Shown here: in pieces, positions 27,049-36,122 of the stretch | How the letters are laid out: each line of letters begins with the position of its first letter | Numbering within the stretch: the stretch's first letter is position 1 | NCBI RefSeq assembly: GCF_900177345.1 | Contig: NZ_FWZT01000025.1 | Location: forward strand, 48,776-112,775 | Direction: 5' to 3' | DNA from: Pseudobacteriovorax antillogorgiicola | GTDB taxonomy: Bacteria; Bdellovibrionota_B; Oligoflexia; Oligoflexales; Oligoflexaceae | Length of the DNA: 64,000 nucleotides | The notes under the pieces: generated by a model | The model's input: only the letters and a program-made list of their open reading frames with translations | Database searches by the model: none | Told to the model about the DNA's origin: nothing | Made by a program: the position numbers and the translations under genes

Positions 27049-28719
27049 TTATGCCGAAGCTGGCTCTTGATCACGAAGTTCCCGTCTTAGAATCTTCCCA
27101 ACATTGGACTTCGGCAGCTCATCTTTGAACTCATAGGCACGGGGCCGTTTGTAGCCAGTGAGATTCTTCTCACAATATGCCTTAAGCTCACTCTCCGTTA
27201 GGGAATCATCCTTTTTCACCACAAAAGCCTTCACTTTTTCGCCGCTAGAATCACTGGGAATCCCAATGACAGCAGCTTCCAGAACTTTTGGGTGGGATGC
27301 CAGGACATCTTCGACTTCGTTAGGATAAACGTTGAAACCGGAAACCAGGATCATATCCTTTTTGCGATCAACAATGAAAAAATATCCATCCTCGTCTTGC
27401 TTCGCCATATCACCGGTCCATAGCCAACCATCCTTGATAGTTTTATCGGTTTCGTCTGACCTTTGCCAATAACCTTTCATGACCTGAGGCCCTTGAATAC
27501 ACAGCTCACCCACTTCACCGATAGGTACTTCGTTGCCGGCCTCATCGAGGACCTTGGAGTTTGTCGAAGGTAAAGGGAGGCCAATGGAGCCTTTGGGAGG
27601 CACGGTGTGCATAGGATTGCAATGAGTCACAGGAGATGCTTCGGTCAAACCGAAGCCCTCGATCACCTGAGTTCCCGTGATGCTTTGGAACTCTTTTGCT
27701 ACCGATTGCTGTAACGCCATTCCACCAGCTAACGCCACCTTTAAGTCACGTGGGGCCACTGCCTGGAAAGCTTTACTATTATTGAGAGCATTAAACAGAG
27801 TGTTCACTCCGGTCATGACTGTAATTTTATACTTTTTAAAGGCCTTAACCGTATTTTCGATCGGAACTGGCTTCGGCAAAAGAATCATCCGCCCACCTGT
27901 TGTCAGAAAAGCCAGAAAATTCACACTCAAAGCGAAGATATGATAAAGAGGCAGTGCCGTTAGGATAACCTCATCGCCTTTTAGGATATAGGGTTTTGCC
28001 CATTCTTGAATCTGATAGATATTTGCTAAGATGTTCCTTTGCGTTAGCATGGCACCTTTAGAAACACCAGTGGTTCCCCCTGTATATTGCAAAACTGCGA
28101 TATCATCGAGACTAATTTCTGGGGTCTGATATTTCTTGCTCTGGCTACCTTTCGAAAGGGCTTCTTTAAAGGGAATCACAGTCAGGTTATGAGAGGGCAC
28201 CATACCCTTAACTTTCAAAACGGTTTTAATCAGCAAACTTTTCCACAAAGGAAGTTGATCACCAATGCTTGTGACAATCACATGCTCAATTTCTGTATCT
28301 TCAATAATCTCTTCCAACTTATCCAGGAACAGATCCATGATGACCAATGCCTTAGCGCCACTATCAACGAATTGATGACGCATTTCCCGAGCTGTGTAGA
28401 GGGGATTCGTATTGACACAAATTACCCCGATTTTCATAGCCGCTTGCAAAGCAACAGGAAATTGAATCACATTAGGAAGCATAATTGCGACTCGATCGCC
28501 CTTCTTCATTTTCAGATCATTTTGCAGGTATGAAGCTAGATCACTGGAAAGCCTGTCATATTGCCTAAAACTCACATCAGTTCCCATACAAGTAAGGGCA
28601 ACTTTGTTTGCGTATTGTCGACAGGTTGTCTCAATCAGGTTTGCAATATGGACGCCGTCTGGTATTTCAATTTCAGTCTTTATATTCGCAGGATAGTGTT
28701 GCAGCCAAGAATGACTCAT
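27049..28719 (-). CDS. fadD: Long-chain fatty acid-CoA ligase
   Basis: Activates fatty acids to acyl-CoA with ATP at the inner membrane. 556 residues. AMP-binding motif YTGGTTGVSKGAMLTQRN is about residues 211-228; GFGLTEASPVTHCNP and the WLWTGDMAKQDEDGYFFIVDRKKDMI segment contain the remaining A-motifs; the C-terminal lysine lies in KSNVGKILRRELR. The ATG at 28719 has GAGGAG 8 bases upstream. Divergent from pncC. Could supply acyl-CoA for beta-oxidation, along with the crotonase at 10.8 kb if that is used more broadly. Confidence 0.95.
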   Translation of the reverse strand: MSHSWLQHYPANIKTEIEIPDGVHIANLIETTCRQYANKVALTCMGTDVSFRQYDRLSSDLASYLQNDLKMKKGDRVAIMLPNVIQFPVALQAAMKIGVICVNTNPLYTAREMRHQFVDSGAKALVIMDLFLDKLEEIIEDTEIEHVIVTSIGDQLPLWKSLLIKTVLKVKGMVPSHNLTVIPFKEALSKGSQSKKYQTPEISLDDIAVLQYTGGTTGVSKGAMLTQRNILANIYQIQEWAKPYILKGDEVILTALPLYHIFALSVNFLAFLTTGGRMILLPKPVPIENTVKAFKKYKITVMTGVNTLFNALNNSKAFQAVAPRDLKVALAGGMALQQSVAKEFQSITGTQVIEGFGLTEASPVTHCNPMHTVPPKGSIGLPLPSTNSKVLDEAGNEVPIGEVGELCIQGPQVMKGYWQRSDETDKTIKDGWLWTGDMAKQDEDGYFFIVDRKKDMILVSGFNVYPNEVEDVLASHPKVLEAAVIGIPSDSSGEKVKAFVVKKDDSLTESELKAYCEKNLTGYKRPRAYEFKDELPKSNVGKILRRELRDQEPASA

Positions 28720-28838
28720 GCCGACGCTCCTCGGAAAATATAGTACTACATGTCAACGGACCTAATTTTATTGGTAAGACAATAAATGAGATTTATGGAA
28801 ATAGCGAATAAAAACGACCGCACAAGAGGAGTAGACCA

Positions 28839-29348
28839 TTGATCCTACAAGCTAGTGAGCGTTGCCTAATTCTGGCACAAAAACTTCAAAAGAGCCTACT
28901 CGATCGTCACCAGACTTTGGCAACGGCGGAAAGCTGCACTGGAGGTCTGCTAGCCAGCCTCCTAACTCATCACCCCGGATCATCCCGATTTTACTTAGGT
29001 GGTGTCAGCGCCTACAGCAATAGCGCCAAAAAAGATATTCTAGGGGTCAAAGAAAAGACACTCAAGCAACATGGTGCTGTGTCACCTGAAGCGGCCTGTG
29101 AGATGGCTCAGGGTGTCTTAGAGGCTTTTCATGGTAATTATGGGATAGCTATAACGGGAATCGCTGGACCCGATGGGGGAAGCCCGGACAAGCCAGTGGG
29201 AACTATTGTGGTCGGGCTTGCCTCTCGGCAGGGCGCTACTATAGCCAAGACATTTCAACTCGGAGAGGACCGCTTACAAAACCGATCTGAAATCAGTTTC
29301 GTGGCACTCAAGGAGTTGCTAGACTTTATTGACACAGAAAACTCATAA
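28839..29348 (+). CDS. pncC: Nicotinamide-nucleotide amidase, CinA C-terminal domain
   Basis: Deamidates NMN to NaMN in NAD recycling. 169 residues, the stand-alone CinA C-domain (PF02464) without the N-terminal MoaB-like part. The family motif TAESCTGGLLASLLT is at about residues 27-41 and GIAGPDGGSPDKPVGTI near 108. Start is TTG 28839, supported by AGGAG 7 bases upstream; there is no ATG near. Its stop is followed immediately by the lolA ribosome site. Confidence 0.92.
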   Translation: MILQASERCLILAQKLQKSLLDRHQTLATAESCTGGLLASLLTHHPGSSRFYLGGVSAYSNSAKKDILGVKEKTLKQHGAVSPEAACEMAQGVLEAFHGNYGIAITGIAGPDGGSPDKPVGTIVVGLASRQGATIAKTFQLGEDRLQNRSEISFVALKELLDFIDTENS

Positions 29349-29358
29349 GGAGTCGCCA

Positions 29359-29994
29359 TTGAAGTTCTTCATAGCTTATATTCTTTTGATCCCCTCCCTA
29401 CTCTTTGCTGAGAAAGACATCAAAAAGGAACATCAAGATCTGTTTTCAAAAATTGACCACATTTCGGTGCAATTTAAGCAAACTATTTACAAAAAACTTC
29501 GTAACCGCACCATTAACAGGCAGGGTGAAGCTCACTTCTCGAAGCCCAACTATTTCCGTTGGAACTTTGTGAACAAAGACTTTGGTAACGAGGAGTTTTA
29601 CTACAATGGCAAAAAACTAACCCACTTTCGCGAGAAAGAAAAGGTGGTCACCCACTATAATGCAAATGTGGGGCTAGCTAAAGAACTCAACGAAGTCGTA
29701 AACCTCGTGCTAGACCCGAGCACCCTTCACAATCGTTACGACACAAGCAAAGTCGAAAAAGAAAAGAATCAAACCAAGCTCACCCTATCTCCCAGAGCAG
29801 GTGTCGCAACCGAGATCGCCTCCATTGAGGTGAAGGTATCTGACCAAAGAAAATACGTTAAGGATATCAAAATCCTCTATATGGATGGAAACTACACACA
29901 ATTTCAGTTTAAGAACCCCAGGTTCTCAGCTAATGATCTAAAGATATTTACCTTTTCGAAGAAAGGCTCTTTTACCATTCGTAATCATGGCTGA
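29359..29994 (+). CDS. lolA: Outer-membrane lipoprotein carrier LolA
   Basis: Periplasmic chaperone that takes lipoproteins from LolCDE to the outer membrane; fits the many lipoproteins encoded in this window. 211 residues from TTG 29359, with AAGGAG 6 bases upstream that overlaps the pncC stop. A signal peptide (KFFIAYILLIPSLLFA) is cleaved before EKD. The LolA pattern is visible: ISVQFKQTIY, GEAHFSKPNYFRWNF, YYNGKKL, and LVLDPSTL. Ends in a good terminator. Confidence 0.88.
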   Translation: MKFFIAYILLIPSLLFAEKDIKKEHQDLFSKIDHISVQFKQTIYKKLRNRTINRQGEAHFSKPNYFRWNFVNKDFGNEEFYYNGKKLTHFREKEKVVTHYNANVGLAKELNEVVNLVLDPSTLHNRYDTSKVEKEKNQTKLTLSPRAGVATEIASIEVKVSDQRKYVKDIKILYMDGNYTQFQFKNPRFSANDLKIFTFSKKGSFTIRNHG

Positions 29995-29995
29995 T

Positions 29996-30027
29996 CAGGG
30001 GAGTTACAGCCCCTGTCTACTTTTTTC
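29996..30027 (+). terminator. Rho-independent terminator after lolA
   Basis: CAGGGG (29996-30001), loop AGTTACAG, CCCCTG (30010-30015), then TCTAC and a TTTTTT run. Confidence 0.8.
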
Positions 30028-30069
30028 CTCTTTTCCCCTACCTTACTGTTATTACAAGACAAAAAAGTG

Positions 30070-30097
30070 TAAAGTTTTTGGCCGTTCCAGCCGATAA
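30070..30097 (+). promoter_or_regulatory. Near-consensus sigma-28 (FliA)-type promoter before the sigma-54 activator
   Basis: TAAAGTTT (30070-30077) and GCCGATAA (30090-30097) match both FliA half-sites exactly; the spacer is 12 instead of 11 bases. It points to the activator gene, whose ATG is 88 bases downstream. Confidence 0.75.
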
Positions 30098-30185
30098 GTT
30101 TGCTAGACCGACTAACAAACAGTCAATTTGAAGTAGTCAGAAACATGCGTACCGCACCCAAACTGAGTTTCTGAAAGGGAGGACT

Positions 30186-31742
30186 ATGAATCAGGAAGCT
30201 GTTCGATGGGAAGATTTTGAAAAAATCCACGTCATCCGCAAATTAAAAGAAATCATTGGCAAATGGTGGCAAGTGCAAATCAACTTCACCGACCGCAAGG
30301 GGTTTCTTCGTAACGTACCCGATGGACGATTCTTTAATCCACTCAATCCCATCTGCCAGGCAATCGTCGCTGATGACAAGGGTTTCTCAAAGCGGTTAGC
30401 GACAGCGAGACAAACGACGGTCGACTCAATGAGTTCGAAGACCACCCGAGTGACTCGCGATCCTTCCGGCTTTTCAGTTATTTCAGTTCCCATCCACGTC
30501 AATAACGAATTCTTAGGGACAGTTTTTGGCGATGGCTTTGTGGTCGCAGATTCCGCTGCTGAGCAAAAAGCCCTGATTCGATCTTATCTCGAAAGAGATT
30601 TCCCACAGAGATCAGACCTTCTTGCAGAGGTTGAAAACCTTCCTGTTCTATCCGAAAAGGAACTCCGCTATCTTACTGAATTAATCACTCTCGTTGTCGA
30701 TGAAATCCTTGTTATGCACAAGTTTTTAGACGACGAAAAGTCTAGAGTAAGCGAGCTTTCGAAAGAACTTGGTGTTCGATATGGCTTCGATCGAATGATC
30801 GGTAAGTCGCTTCCTATGCAGGAACTTTACCGACTTTTGGAAAGAATCTGCGACTCTGATGCAACTGTTTTGATCCAAGGTTCCAATGGTACTGGTAAAG
30901 AACTTATTGCGAAAGCACTGCACTATAACTCAAAACGAAAGTCCAAAAAGTTCTTGGTTGTCAACTGCGGTGCCTTTAACGAAAACTTGCTCGAATCCGA
31001 GCTTTTTGGTCATATCAAAGGCTCATTTACAGGTGCTGTCAAGGATAAGAAAGGTCTTTTTGAGGCTGCTGACGGCGGCACACTATTCCTCGATGAGATT
31101 GGTGACACATCAATGCAGATGCAGGTGAAGCTGCTACGAGTGCTTCAAGAAGGCACGTTCACGCCAGTGGGTAGTACCGAAGTTAAAAAGAGTAGCGTTC
31201 GAGTCTTGGCCGCTACCAACAAGCCACTAGTCGAAATGGTGAAGTCGGGCGAGTTCCGGGAAGATCTCTACTATCGATTAAATGTTATCAACGTTACTGT
31301 CCCCATGCTGAAAGACCGTAAAGAAGACATCGTGCTTCTTGCAGATCACTTCTTGGAAAAATTTGCCAAAAATAGTGGTACACCAAAGAAGAAGATCAGC
31401 AAAAGCTGTTTAGAAAAACTCATGGACCATGATTGGCCAGGTAACGTTCGAGAGCTTGAAAATGAGGTCGAGCGCCTTTGTGTTCTCGCTGGAGACAGCC
31501 TTGATTTGAACGATGACTTTCTATCACCAAGAATCAAAGAAAATGCTAACAAGAAGTATCCGGGACTGCGGGTGAACGGCAATCTCAAAGACTCTTTAGA
31601 ATCATTGGAAAAACAGATGATTCTTGACGGTTTGGAACGAACAGGTTGGAACAAATCGCGCTTAGCAAAAGAACTAGGCATAAGCCGTGCTGGTTTGATC
31701 ACTAAAGTGAATAAGTACGGCCTGGAAAAACGAGGTGGCTAA
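30186..31742 (+). CDS. Sigma-54-dependent activator with PocR-like sensor domain
   Basis: Bacterial enhancer-binding protein that opens sigma-54 promoters with ATP. 518 residues. About 1-190 looks like a PocR-type ligand domain ([11 protein letters not shown] ... [11 protein letters not shown]); about 205-440 is the AAA+ domain; 480-518 is a Fis-type helix-turn-helix. Walker A reads GSNGTGKE (near 231, usually GESGTGKE), Walker B is GGTLFLDEI, and the sigma-54 contact loop is GSFTGA (near 279) rather than GAFTGA. A FliA-type promoter lies upstream, so it may belong to the flagellar hierarchy. Target genes are unknown. Confidence 0.92.
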   Translation: MNQEAVRWEDFEKIHVIRKLKEIIGKWWQVQINFTDRKGFLRNVPDGRFFNPLNPICQAIVADDKGFSKRLATARQTTVDSMSSKTTRVTRDPSGFSVISVPIHVNNEFLGTVFGDGFVVADSAAEQKALIRSYLERDFPQRSDLLAEVENLPVLSEKELRYLTELITLVVDEILVMHKFLDDEKSRVSELSKELGVRYGFDRMIGKSLPMQELYRLLERICDSDATVLIQGSNGTGKELIAKALHYNSKRKSKKFLVVNCGAFNENLLESELFGHIKGSFTGAVKDKKGLFEAADGGTLFLDEIGDTSMQMQVKLLRVLQEGTFTPVGSTEVKKSSVRVLAATNKPLVEMVKSGEFREDLYYRLNVINVTVPMLKDRKEDIVLLADHFLEKFAKNSGTPKKKISKSCLEKLMDHDWPGNVRELENEVERLCVLAGDSLDLNDDFLSPRIKENANKKYPGLRVNGNLKDSLESLEKQMILDGLERTGWNKSRLAKELGISRAGLITKVNKYGLEKRGG

Positions 31743-31772
31743 GACCACAGTGAAATGGATTTAACGATCGGG

Positions 31773-31798
31773 GGGAACTCAACTGAGTTCCCTTTTTT
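31773..31798 (+). terminator. Strong rho-independent terminator after the sigma-54 activator
   Basis: GGGAACTC (31773-31780), loop AACT, GAGTTCCC (31785-31792), followed by TTTTTT (31793-31798). Confidence 0.92.
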
Positions 31799-31875
31799 CT
31801 TGGGTAATTTTTACCTTAAAGGTTTAATCCGGAAGGCCGACCAGATATGTATTGCTGTACTATGGAGGAAGTTCA

Positions 31876-32148
31876 ATGTCCAATCGAATCGATCAACTTG
31901 AGTATACGGTTATGGAGCTGGGTTCCCAGGTGTTTCGCCTCAAGCAAGAAGTTACCAATCTTAATCAGTCCCAGGAAACGTTTGTTACGATCTTTAAGAA
32001 GCTGCGTTCTATTCTAGATGAAAAGGGCGTACTCGAAGTGGAAGACTTCGATCTCATTACAGACTTTTATCAGCTCATCGATCACTTCGAAGATCCCATG
32101 GAAGCTGAAGAAGAGCCTCAGACCATACCTAAATCTGATTTACACTGA
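31876..32148 (+). CDS. Small coiled-coil protein, SlyX-like, function unknown
   Basis: 90 residues from ATG 31876 with GGAGG 7 bases upstream. Residues about 4-35 (RIDQLEYTVMELGSQVFRLK...) form a heptad-like coiled coil resembling SlyX; the C-terminal half is acidic (EAEEEPQ). It sits alone behind a terminator. Its last 31 bases overlap the 3' end of the RNase Z-like gene on the other strand. Too short for a firm family call. Confidence 0.65.
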   Translation: MSNRIDQLEYTVMELGSQVFRLKQEVTNLNQSQETFVTIFKKLRSILDEKGVLEVEDFDLITDFYQLIDHFEDPMEAEEEPQTIPKSDLH

Positions 32149-33200
32149 GCCACTCGTTTATGTTCCGCCAGTAATTCGTTGTCGAGTTCCTGGCGAGTCA
32201 TCCTTTTAAAAGCCTCAAAGAAAGCGGATGCTTCTTCAAGAGCCTCCGCACCACGACCGGCATAGATATTCGACACATGAAATGCCAGAAATTCTTCGCA
32301 GCCTAGAAGGCTTGCGACCAAAGCTGCCTGACGCGTTGTGAGATGAGCCTTAGCTACACTCCGACCCCGATCCTCATCTAAAAAGCTCGCTTCGCATATA
32401 ACTGCCCTAGCATCACCAAAACATTTGAGAAGGCGATCTAGGTTTGGTTGATCAAACGAAAAGTCAGTAAGATAGGCTAGTGAACATTGATCACTTCCCA
32501 ACACAATACGCTGTGCTAGAGTTTCCATGGCCCACTGCTTACCACCAACTTCCATAGCTCCTTCCAAGTCTTGAATAGCTAGGCGATCGAGGAACTTCTG
32601 AATCCAAGGCCCAGGGTCCAAGTTCAAATCTTTTAATGCCTCACCATTGATTTTGTTAAACAAGGGTGTTTCAAGCCGATAGGCAATGGAATCAGTTCCC
32701 TTGTGATCGAGCGCAACTGCTTTGACGGATGAGCCATCAGATAAGAGAGCAACACTATCAGACATTTGATCCAGATCTTCCGGCTTCAATCGGAAGTCGT
32801 TTACCTTACCTAAAAAGAAGGCTTTATTAATCTTGGTTTCTTGAATTTCAGATACCCAAAAGGGCAATTGATCTGAGTCGATAAGATTCCAGGTATAGCC
32901 AAGGATTTTCCCTTGAACATTGCTAGCAAATCCTTGAGGCCCCCAAAGATGCAAAGGCTTACGATGAGGAATATTAATACGAAGAAGACGGTCAAAACCA
33001 ATGAAGTGATCCACGTGGGTATGACTGACAAAAACTTGCCGCACCTTCAGAAGATCTTTATGACTAGCATTTTCCAAAGATCCCAAATCGAAGAGAATAT
33101 GAATTCCACTTCGTTTGATACTAACTAAAGTTGCTGGATCCCCCATGTAGCCGTTGAGAAACTCAATATCAAAGGACTTAAGCTTGATACGCTCTGACAC
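32118..33200 (-). CDS. Metallo-beta-lactamase-fold hydrolase, RNase Z-like
   Basis: 360 residues. The metal motif SHTHVDHFIGFDRLL (about residues 58-72) is the HxHxDH of tRNase Z and relatives; YLTDFSFD supplies the later Asp and AHLTTRQAALVA the His seen in RNase Z. tRNase Z trims tRNA 3' ends. The chain is longer than a short-form bacterial enzyme (about 300), so a related MBL activity is possible. Starts at GTG 33200, sharing one base with the nitrilase stop, so the two are coupled. Confidence 0.72.
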   Translation of the reverse strand: MSERIKLKSFDIEFLNGYMGDPATLVSIKRSGIHILFDLGSLENASHKDLLKVRQVFVSHTHVDHFIGFDRLLRINIPHRKPLHLWGPQGFASNVQGKILGYTWNLIDSDQLPFWVSEIQETKINKAFFLGKVNDFRLKPEDLDQMSDSVALLSDGSSVKAVALDHKGTDSIAYRLETPLFNKINGEALKDLNLDPGPWIQKFLDRLAIQDLEGAMEVGGKQWAMETLAQRIVLGSDQCSLAYLTDFSFDQPNLDRLLKCFGDARAVICEASFLDEDRGRSVAKAHLTTRQAALVASLLGCEEFLAFHVSNIYAGRGAEALEEASAFFEAFKRMTRQELDNELLAEHKRVAQCKSDLGMV

Positions 33201-34054
33201 TAGTAAAGATCCCTTCGTTTGTTCGCTAAAGCTGGCAGGCGAGCACGCACTTTCTGCAAACTATCTTGACCTATCACTGCTAATGCAATACCTGCGTCAT
33301 CACCGGTATCAGCAATCTTACATCCCCATGGATCGATAATCATGGAGTGGCCATAGGATCGCTTTCCAGGTCGGTGCTCTCCGCATTGATTAGATGCAAG
33401 TACATAGCACTGATGCTCGATGGCCCTAGCTCGCAATAGGACTTCCCAATGATCTTTTCCAGTTCCTTCTGTAAAAGCCGAGGGTATTACGATGATGTCG
33501 AGAGCTTGACTTTTTGCCAATAAACCAAAGAATTCAGGGAAACGCAAATCATAGCATATTGCCAATCCCACGCGCCAACCATCGTGTTCAAAAGCGACGG
33601 CTCGATGCCCCGGAATAAATCCTTCTGATTCGCAGTATAGGGCCTTGCCCTCACCATCCAAGAGATTAAAAAGGTGAGTCTTTCGGTAGCGCTCAAGGAG
33701 AGAACCATCCGGACCAAATACAAACATCGTATTATGAACCTTCTTATCTCCTTTAGCATTCAAAGCTTCATAGCCTGTCGATTCCCGGGGTCGCTCCCCT
33801 ACTGAGCCAGCGAATAGGGTGATCTTTGTCTCCCGAGCTACCCCAGAAAGAGATTGTAGCAGAGGACTATCAGGATACTCGGCAGCATCATGCAAGCTAT
33901 GATAGGGACCATGATAGGAAAAGATTTCTGGTAGCAGGACCCATTTGGCTCCAAGTTTGGCAGCCTCTCTCACCTTAGAAAGAGCTACATCCACGTTTTT
34001 GGACTTATCATCCCCACTACACATACTGATGGTGGCGACTAGTAGCTCTTTCAT
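33200..34054 (-). CDS. Carbon-nitrogen hydrolase, Nit1/Nit2-like
   Basis: Nitrilase-superfamily amidase; the nearest group by motif cleaves deaminated glutathione or omega-amides. 284 residues. The catalytic triad is visible: Glu in LLPEIFSYHG (about 43), Lys in RYRKTHLF, and Cys in GLAICYDLRFPEFF (about 155). Usual length. ATG 34054 has AGGAG 6 bases upstream. It follows pyrB by 9 bases and precedes the MBL gene, so part of the purM-pyrB group. Confidence 0.9.
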   Translation of the reverse strand: MKELLVATISMCSGDDKSKNVDVALSKVREAAKLGAKWVLLPEIFSYHGPYHSLHDAAEYPDSPLLQSLSGVARETKITLFAGSVGERPRESTGYEALNAKGDKKVHNTMFVFGPDGSLLERYRKTHLFNLLDGEGKALYCESEGFIPGHRAVAFEHDGWRVGLAICYDLRFPEFFGLLAKSQALDIIVIPSAFTEGTGKDHWEVLLRARAIEHQCYVLASNQCGEHRPGKRSYGHSMIIDPWGCKIADTGDDAGIALAVIGQDSLQKVRARLPALANKRRDLY

Positions 34055-34063
34055 GGGTAACTC

Positions 34064-35059
34064 CTAAAGTTCAGGAAGGACAATTTTGCGGTCAACCCCT
34101 AGTATTTTGGTCAAAAGAGCTACCCTTGTCCACATGCCATTGCGCTCTTGTCGCCAGTACTTAGCTCTAGGGTCTTTATCAATTTCAACATCAAGTTCGT
34201 TCCGTCGCGGTAATGGGTGCATGATGACGGCGGAGTCCTTCATGTGCTTCAGGTGCTGTGCCTTGAGATGAAACCGGGTCGTATCCACACTCGCTGACTC
34301 GTTGTCGCTATCATACTCGTCCTGGACCCGGGTCATATAGATCGCATCACTATAGGCTAGAGCATCAACCAAGTGATCTGTTTCTTCAAACTTAACCCCT
34401 TTTTCAGTGAGCAAAGTCCGTAAATCATCTTCAATTCTGAATTCTGGAGGTGATACAAATCGCAAGCTTACATCTTGATAATTTGTCAAAAGGCTGCTCA
34501 ACGATCGCACGGTGCGGCCTCGTTTTAAATCACCTACCAATGTGATCGTCTTGCCGTCAATCCCATCCTGGCGAATGAAGCTTCGATTGAGAGTATAGAT
34601 ATCCAGCAAAGCTTGGGTAGGGTGTTCATCGGGGCCACTACCAGCATTGATAATCGGCACCGGCCGCTCCGTTTCATCAAGATAGGCCGCAATACGATCG
34701 CAAAGCCCTGGGGTGGCGGTTCTCATAATAATGAGATCAACATAGGATGAAAAAGTTCGTAGCGAGTCCTCGATACTCTCTCCTTTCCGTTCCGAGCTGG
34801 TGGAGGAGTCGCGGATTTCACTGGTCGGCATACCAATAATGTTGCATGCAGATTGAAACGACAGGAAAGTCCGGGTTGAAGGTTGGGTGAAGTAGAGCAT
34901 CGCTCGCTTATGGGCCAGGAGACCTTTCAAATACATCAGGCCTTCCTTGGACTTATCGAACCTGCGAATCGTGTCGGTCAACAAGCACATGTAATCGAGA
35001 AAGTCGCGATCAAACTGGCTTGAACTAAGGATATGTAGCGGCTTTGCGTGGCTTCCCAT
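34064..35059 (-). CDS. pyrB: Aspartate carbamoyltransferase
   Basis: Second step of pyrimidine synthesis. 331 residues. Carbamoyl-phosphate loop QPSTRTFLSFQ is typical; HPTQALLDIYTL and MHPLPRRNE identify it as ATCase rather than ornithine transcarbamylase. The SSTSSERKGESIEDSLRTFS loop supplies the Ser/Lys used in trans at the trimer interface. No pyrI gene is next to it. It sits in purM-pyrB-nitrilase-RNase Z order with gaps of 9-14 bases. Confidence 0.93.
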   Translation of the reverse strand: MGSHAKPLHILSSSQFDRDFLDYMCLLTDTIRRFDKSKEGLMYLKGLLAHKRAMLYFTQPSTRTFLSFQSACNIIGMPTSEIRDSSTSSERKGESIEDSLRTFSSYVDLIIMRTATPGLCDRIAAYLDETERPVPIINAGSGPDEHPTQALLDIYTLNRSFIRQDGIDGKTITLVGDLKRGRTVRSLSSLLTNYQDVSLRFVSPPEFRIEDDLRTLLTEKGVKFEETDHLVDALAYSDAIYMTRVQDEYDSDNESASVDTTRFHLKAQHLKHMKDSAVIMHPLPRRNELDVEIDKDPRAKYWRQERNGMWTRVALLTKILGVDRKIVLPEL

Positions 35060-35073
35060 AAAAATCAGCTCCC

Positions 35074-36099
35074 TTATGTATACTGCACGGACGCCTTGCC
35101 CGTTGCCGACTTGATTGTTCCAATTTCACAAGCTGGCAGCCCCATGGATTGCGCCAACTCAAGAAGCTTATCTACCTGTCCTGCATCGACGGCTGCGATC
35201 ATACCAGCTCCCATGTTGAATACCCCTTCAACCTCATCGAAACTAGCTCCGTTCTGCTCACAAAATCCCATCATCCAATCTGGAACAGGAACTTTCTTTC
35301 GCTCTATAACAGCCACGACGTTATCTGGCAGAACTCGTGGTAGATTACCCGAAATCCCCCCCCCGGTGATATTCGCCAGCGCATGAAAGCTTTGCCTAGG
35401 AAGGCCTTCGATAATTTTAGGGATTTCACCGTAAATTTTCGTGGGTTCCATAATCTTTTCTAGAAGCTTATCGTCTACCGGATTTTCCTTCAACCATTTG
35501 CGAACCAGGGAGTAACCGTTGCTATGAAAGCCGCTACTAGCAAACGAAACCAGGGCATCACCAGGCTTTACCCATTCAGGTCTAAGCCTTGTCTCTCCAT
35601 CCACAACTCCAACAACAAAACCTGCTAAATCAAAGTGACCTTTCTCGTAGAGACCTGGCAGCTCAGCTGTTTCACCACCAAGAAGCAAGCAGTCAGAAAG
35701 CTTCAAACCCTTGCGGATACCACTTAGGATTCTCTTGAATTGTGACTCATCTAGCACTCCAGTCGCATAGTAATCGAGAAAGAAGAGAGGGTAGCCACCA
35801 ATGGTATAAAGATCGTTGACACACATCCCCACCAGGTCTTGCCCCAAACCTTCGAGCTGATCTGACTCAAGACCAAGCAAAACTTTAGTGCCAACTCCAT
35901 CTGTTCCTGTCACCAGCAAGGGATCTTTCATGGTGCCAAAATTGGGGCGGAACAAGCCTGAAAAGCCACCAATCCCCGATACGATTTCACCAAAGCGATG
36001 CTGATCTTGGCTAGAATCTTTCTGCAACCAGCCAACCAAGGAGTCTCCCTTGGCGACGTCTACTCCGGCTTCTTGATAAAGGTCTTTTTTCTCTGTCAT
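35074..36099 (-). CDS. purM: Phosphoribosylformylglycinamidine cyclo-ligase
   Basis: Forms aminoimidazole ribonucleotide in purine synthesis. 341 residues, typical length. Motifs: TDGVGTKVLLG, GGETAELPGLY and ITGGGISGNLPRVLP. The ATG at 36099 has AGGAG 6-7 bases upstream. The GGG motif is encoded by nine G in a row (coding strand, 35356-35364). The gene follows an unknown gene by 23 bases and precedes pyrB by 14. Confidence 0.96.
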   Translation of the reverse strand: MTEKKDLYQEAGVDVAKGDSLVGWLQKDSSQDQHRFGEIVSGIGGFSGLFRPNFGTMKDPLLVTGTDGVGTKVLLGLESDQLEGLGQDLVGMCVNDLYTIGGYPLFFLDYYATGVLDESQFKRILSGIRKGLKLSDCLLLGGETAELPGLYEKGHFDLAGFVVGVVDGETRLRPEWVKPGDALVSFASSGFHSNGYSLVRKWLKENPVDDKLLEKIMEPTKIYGEIPKIIEGLPRQSFHALANITGGGISGNLPRVLPDNVVAVIERKKVPVPDWMMGFCEQNGASFDEVEGVFNMGAGMIAAVDAGQVDKLLELAQSMGLPACEIGTIKSATGKASVQYT

Positions 36100-36122
36100 G
36101 GGATTCTCCTAAAGGGGTATGG

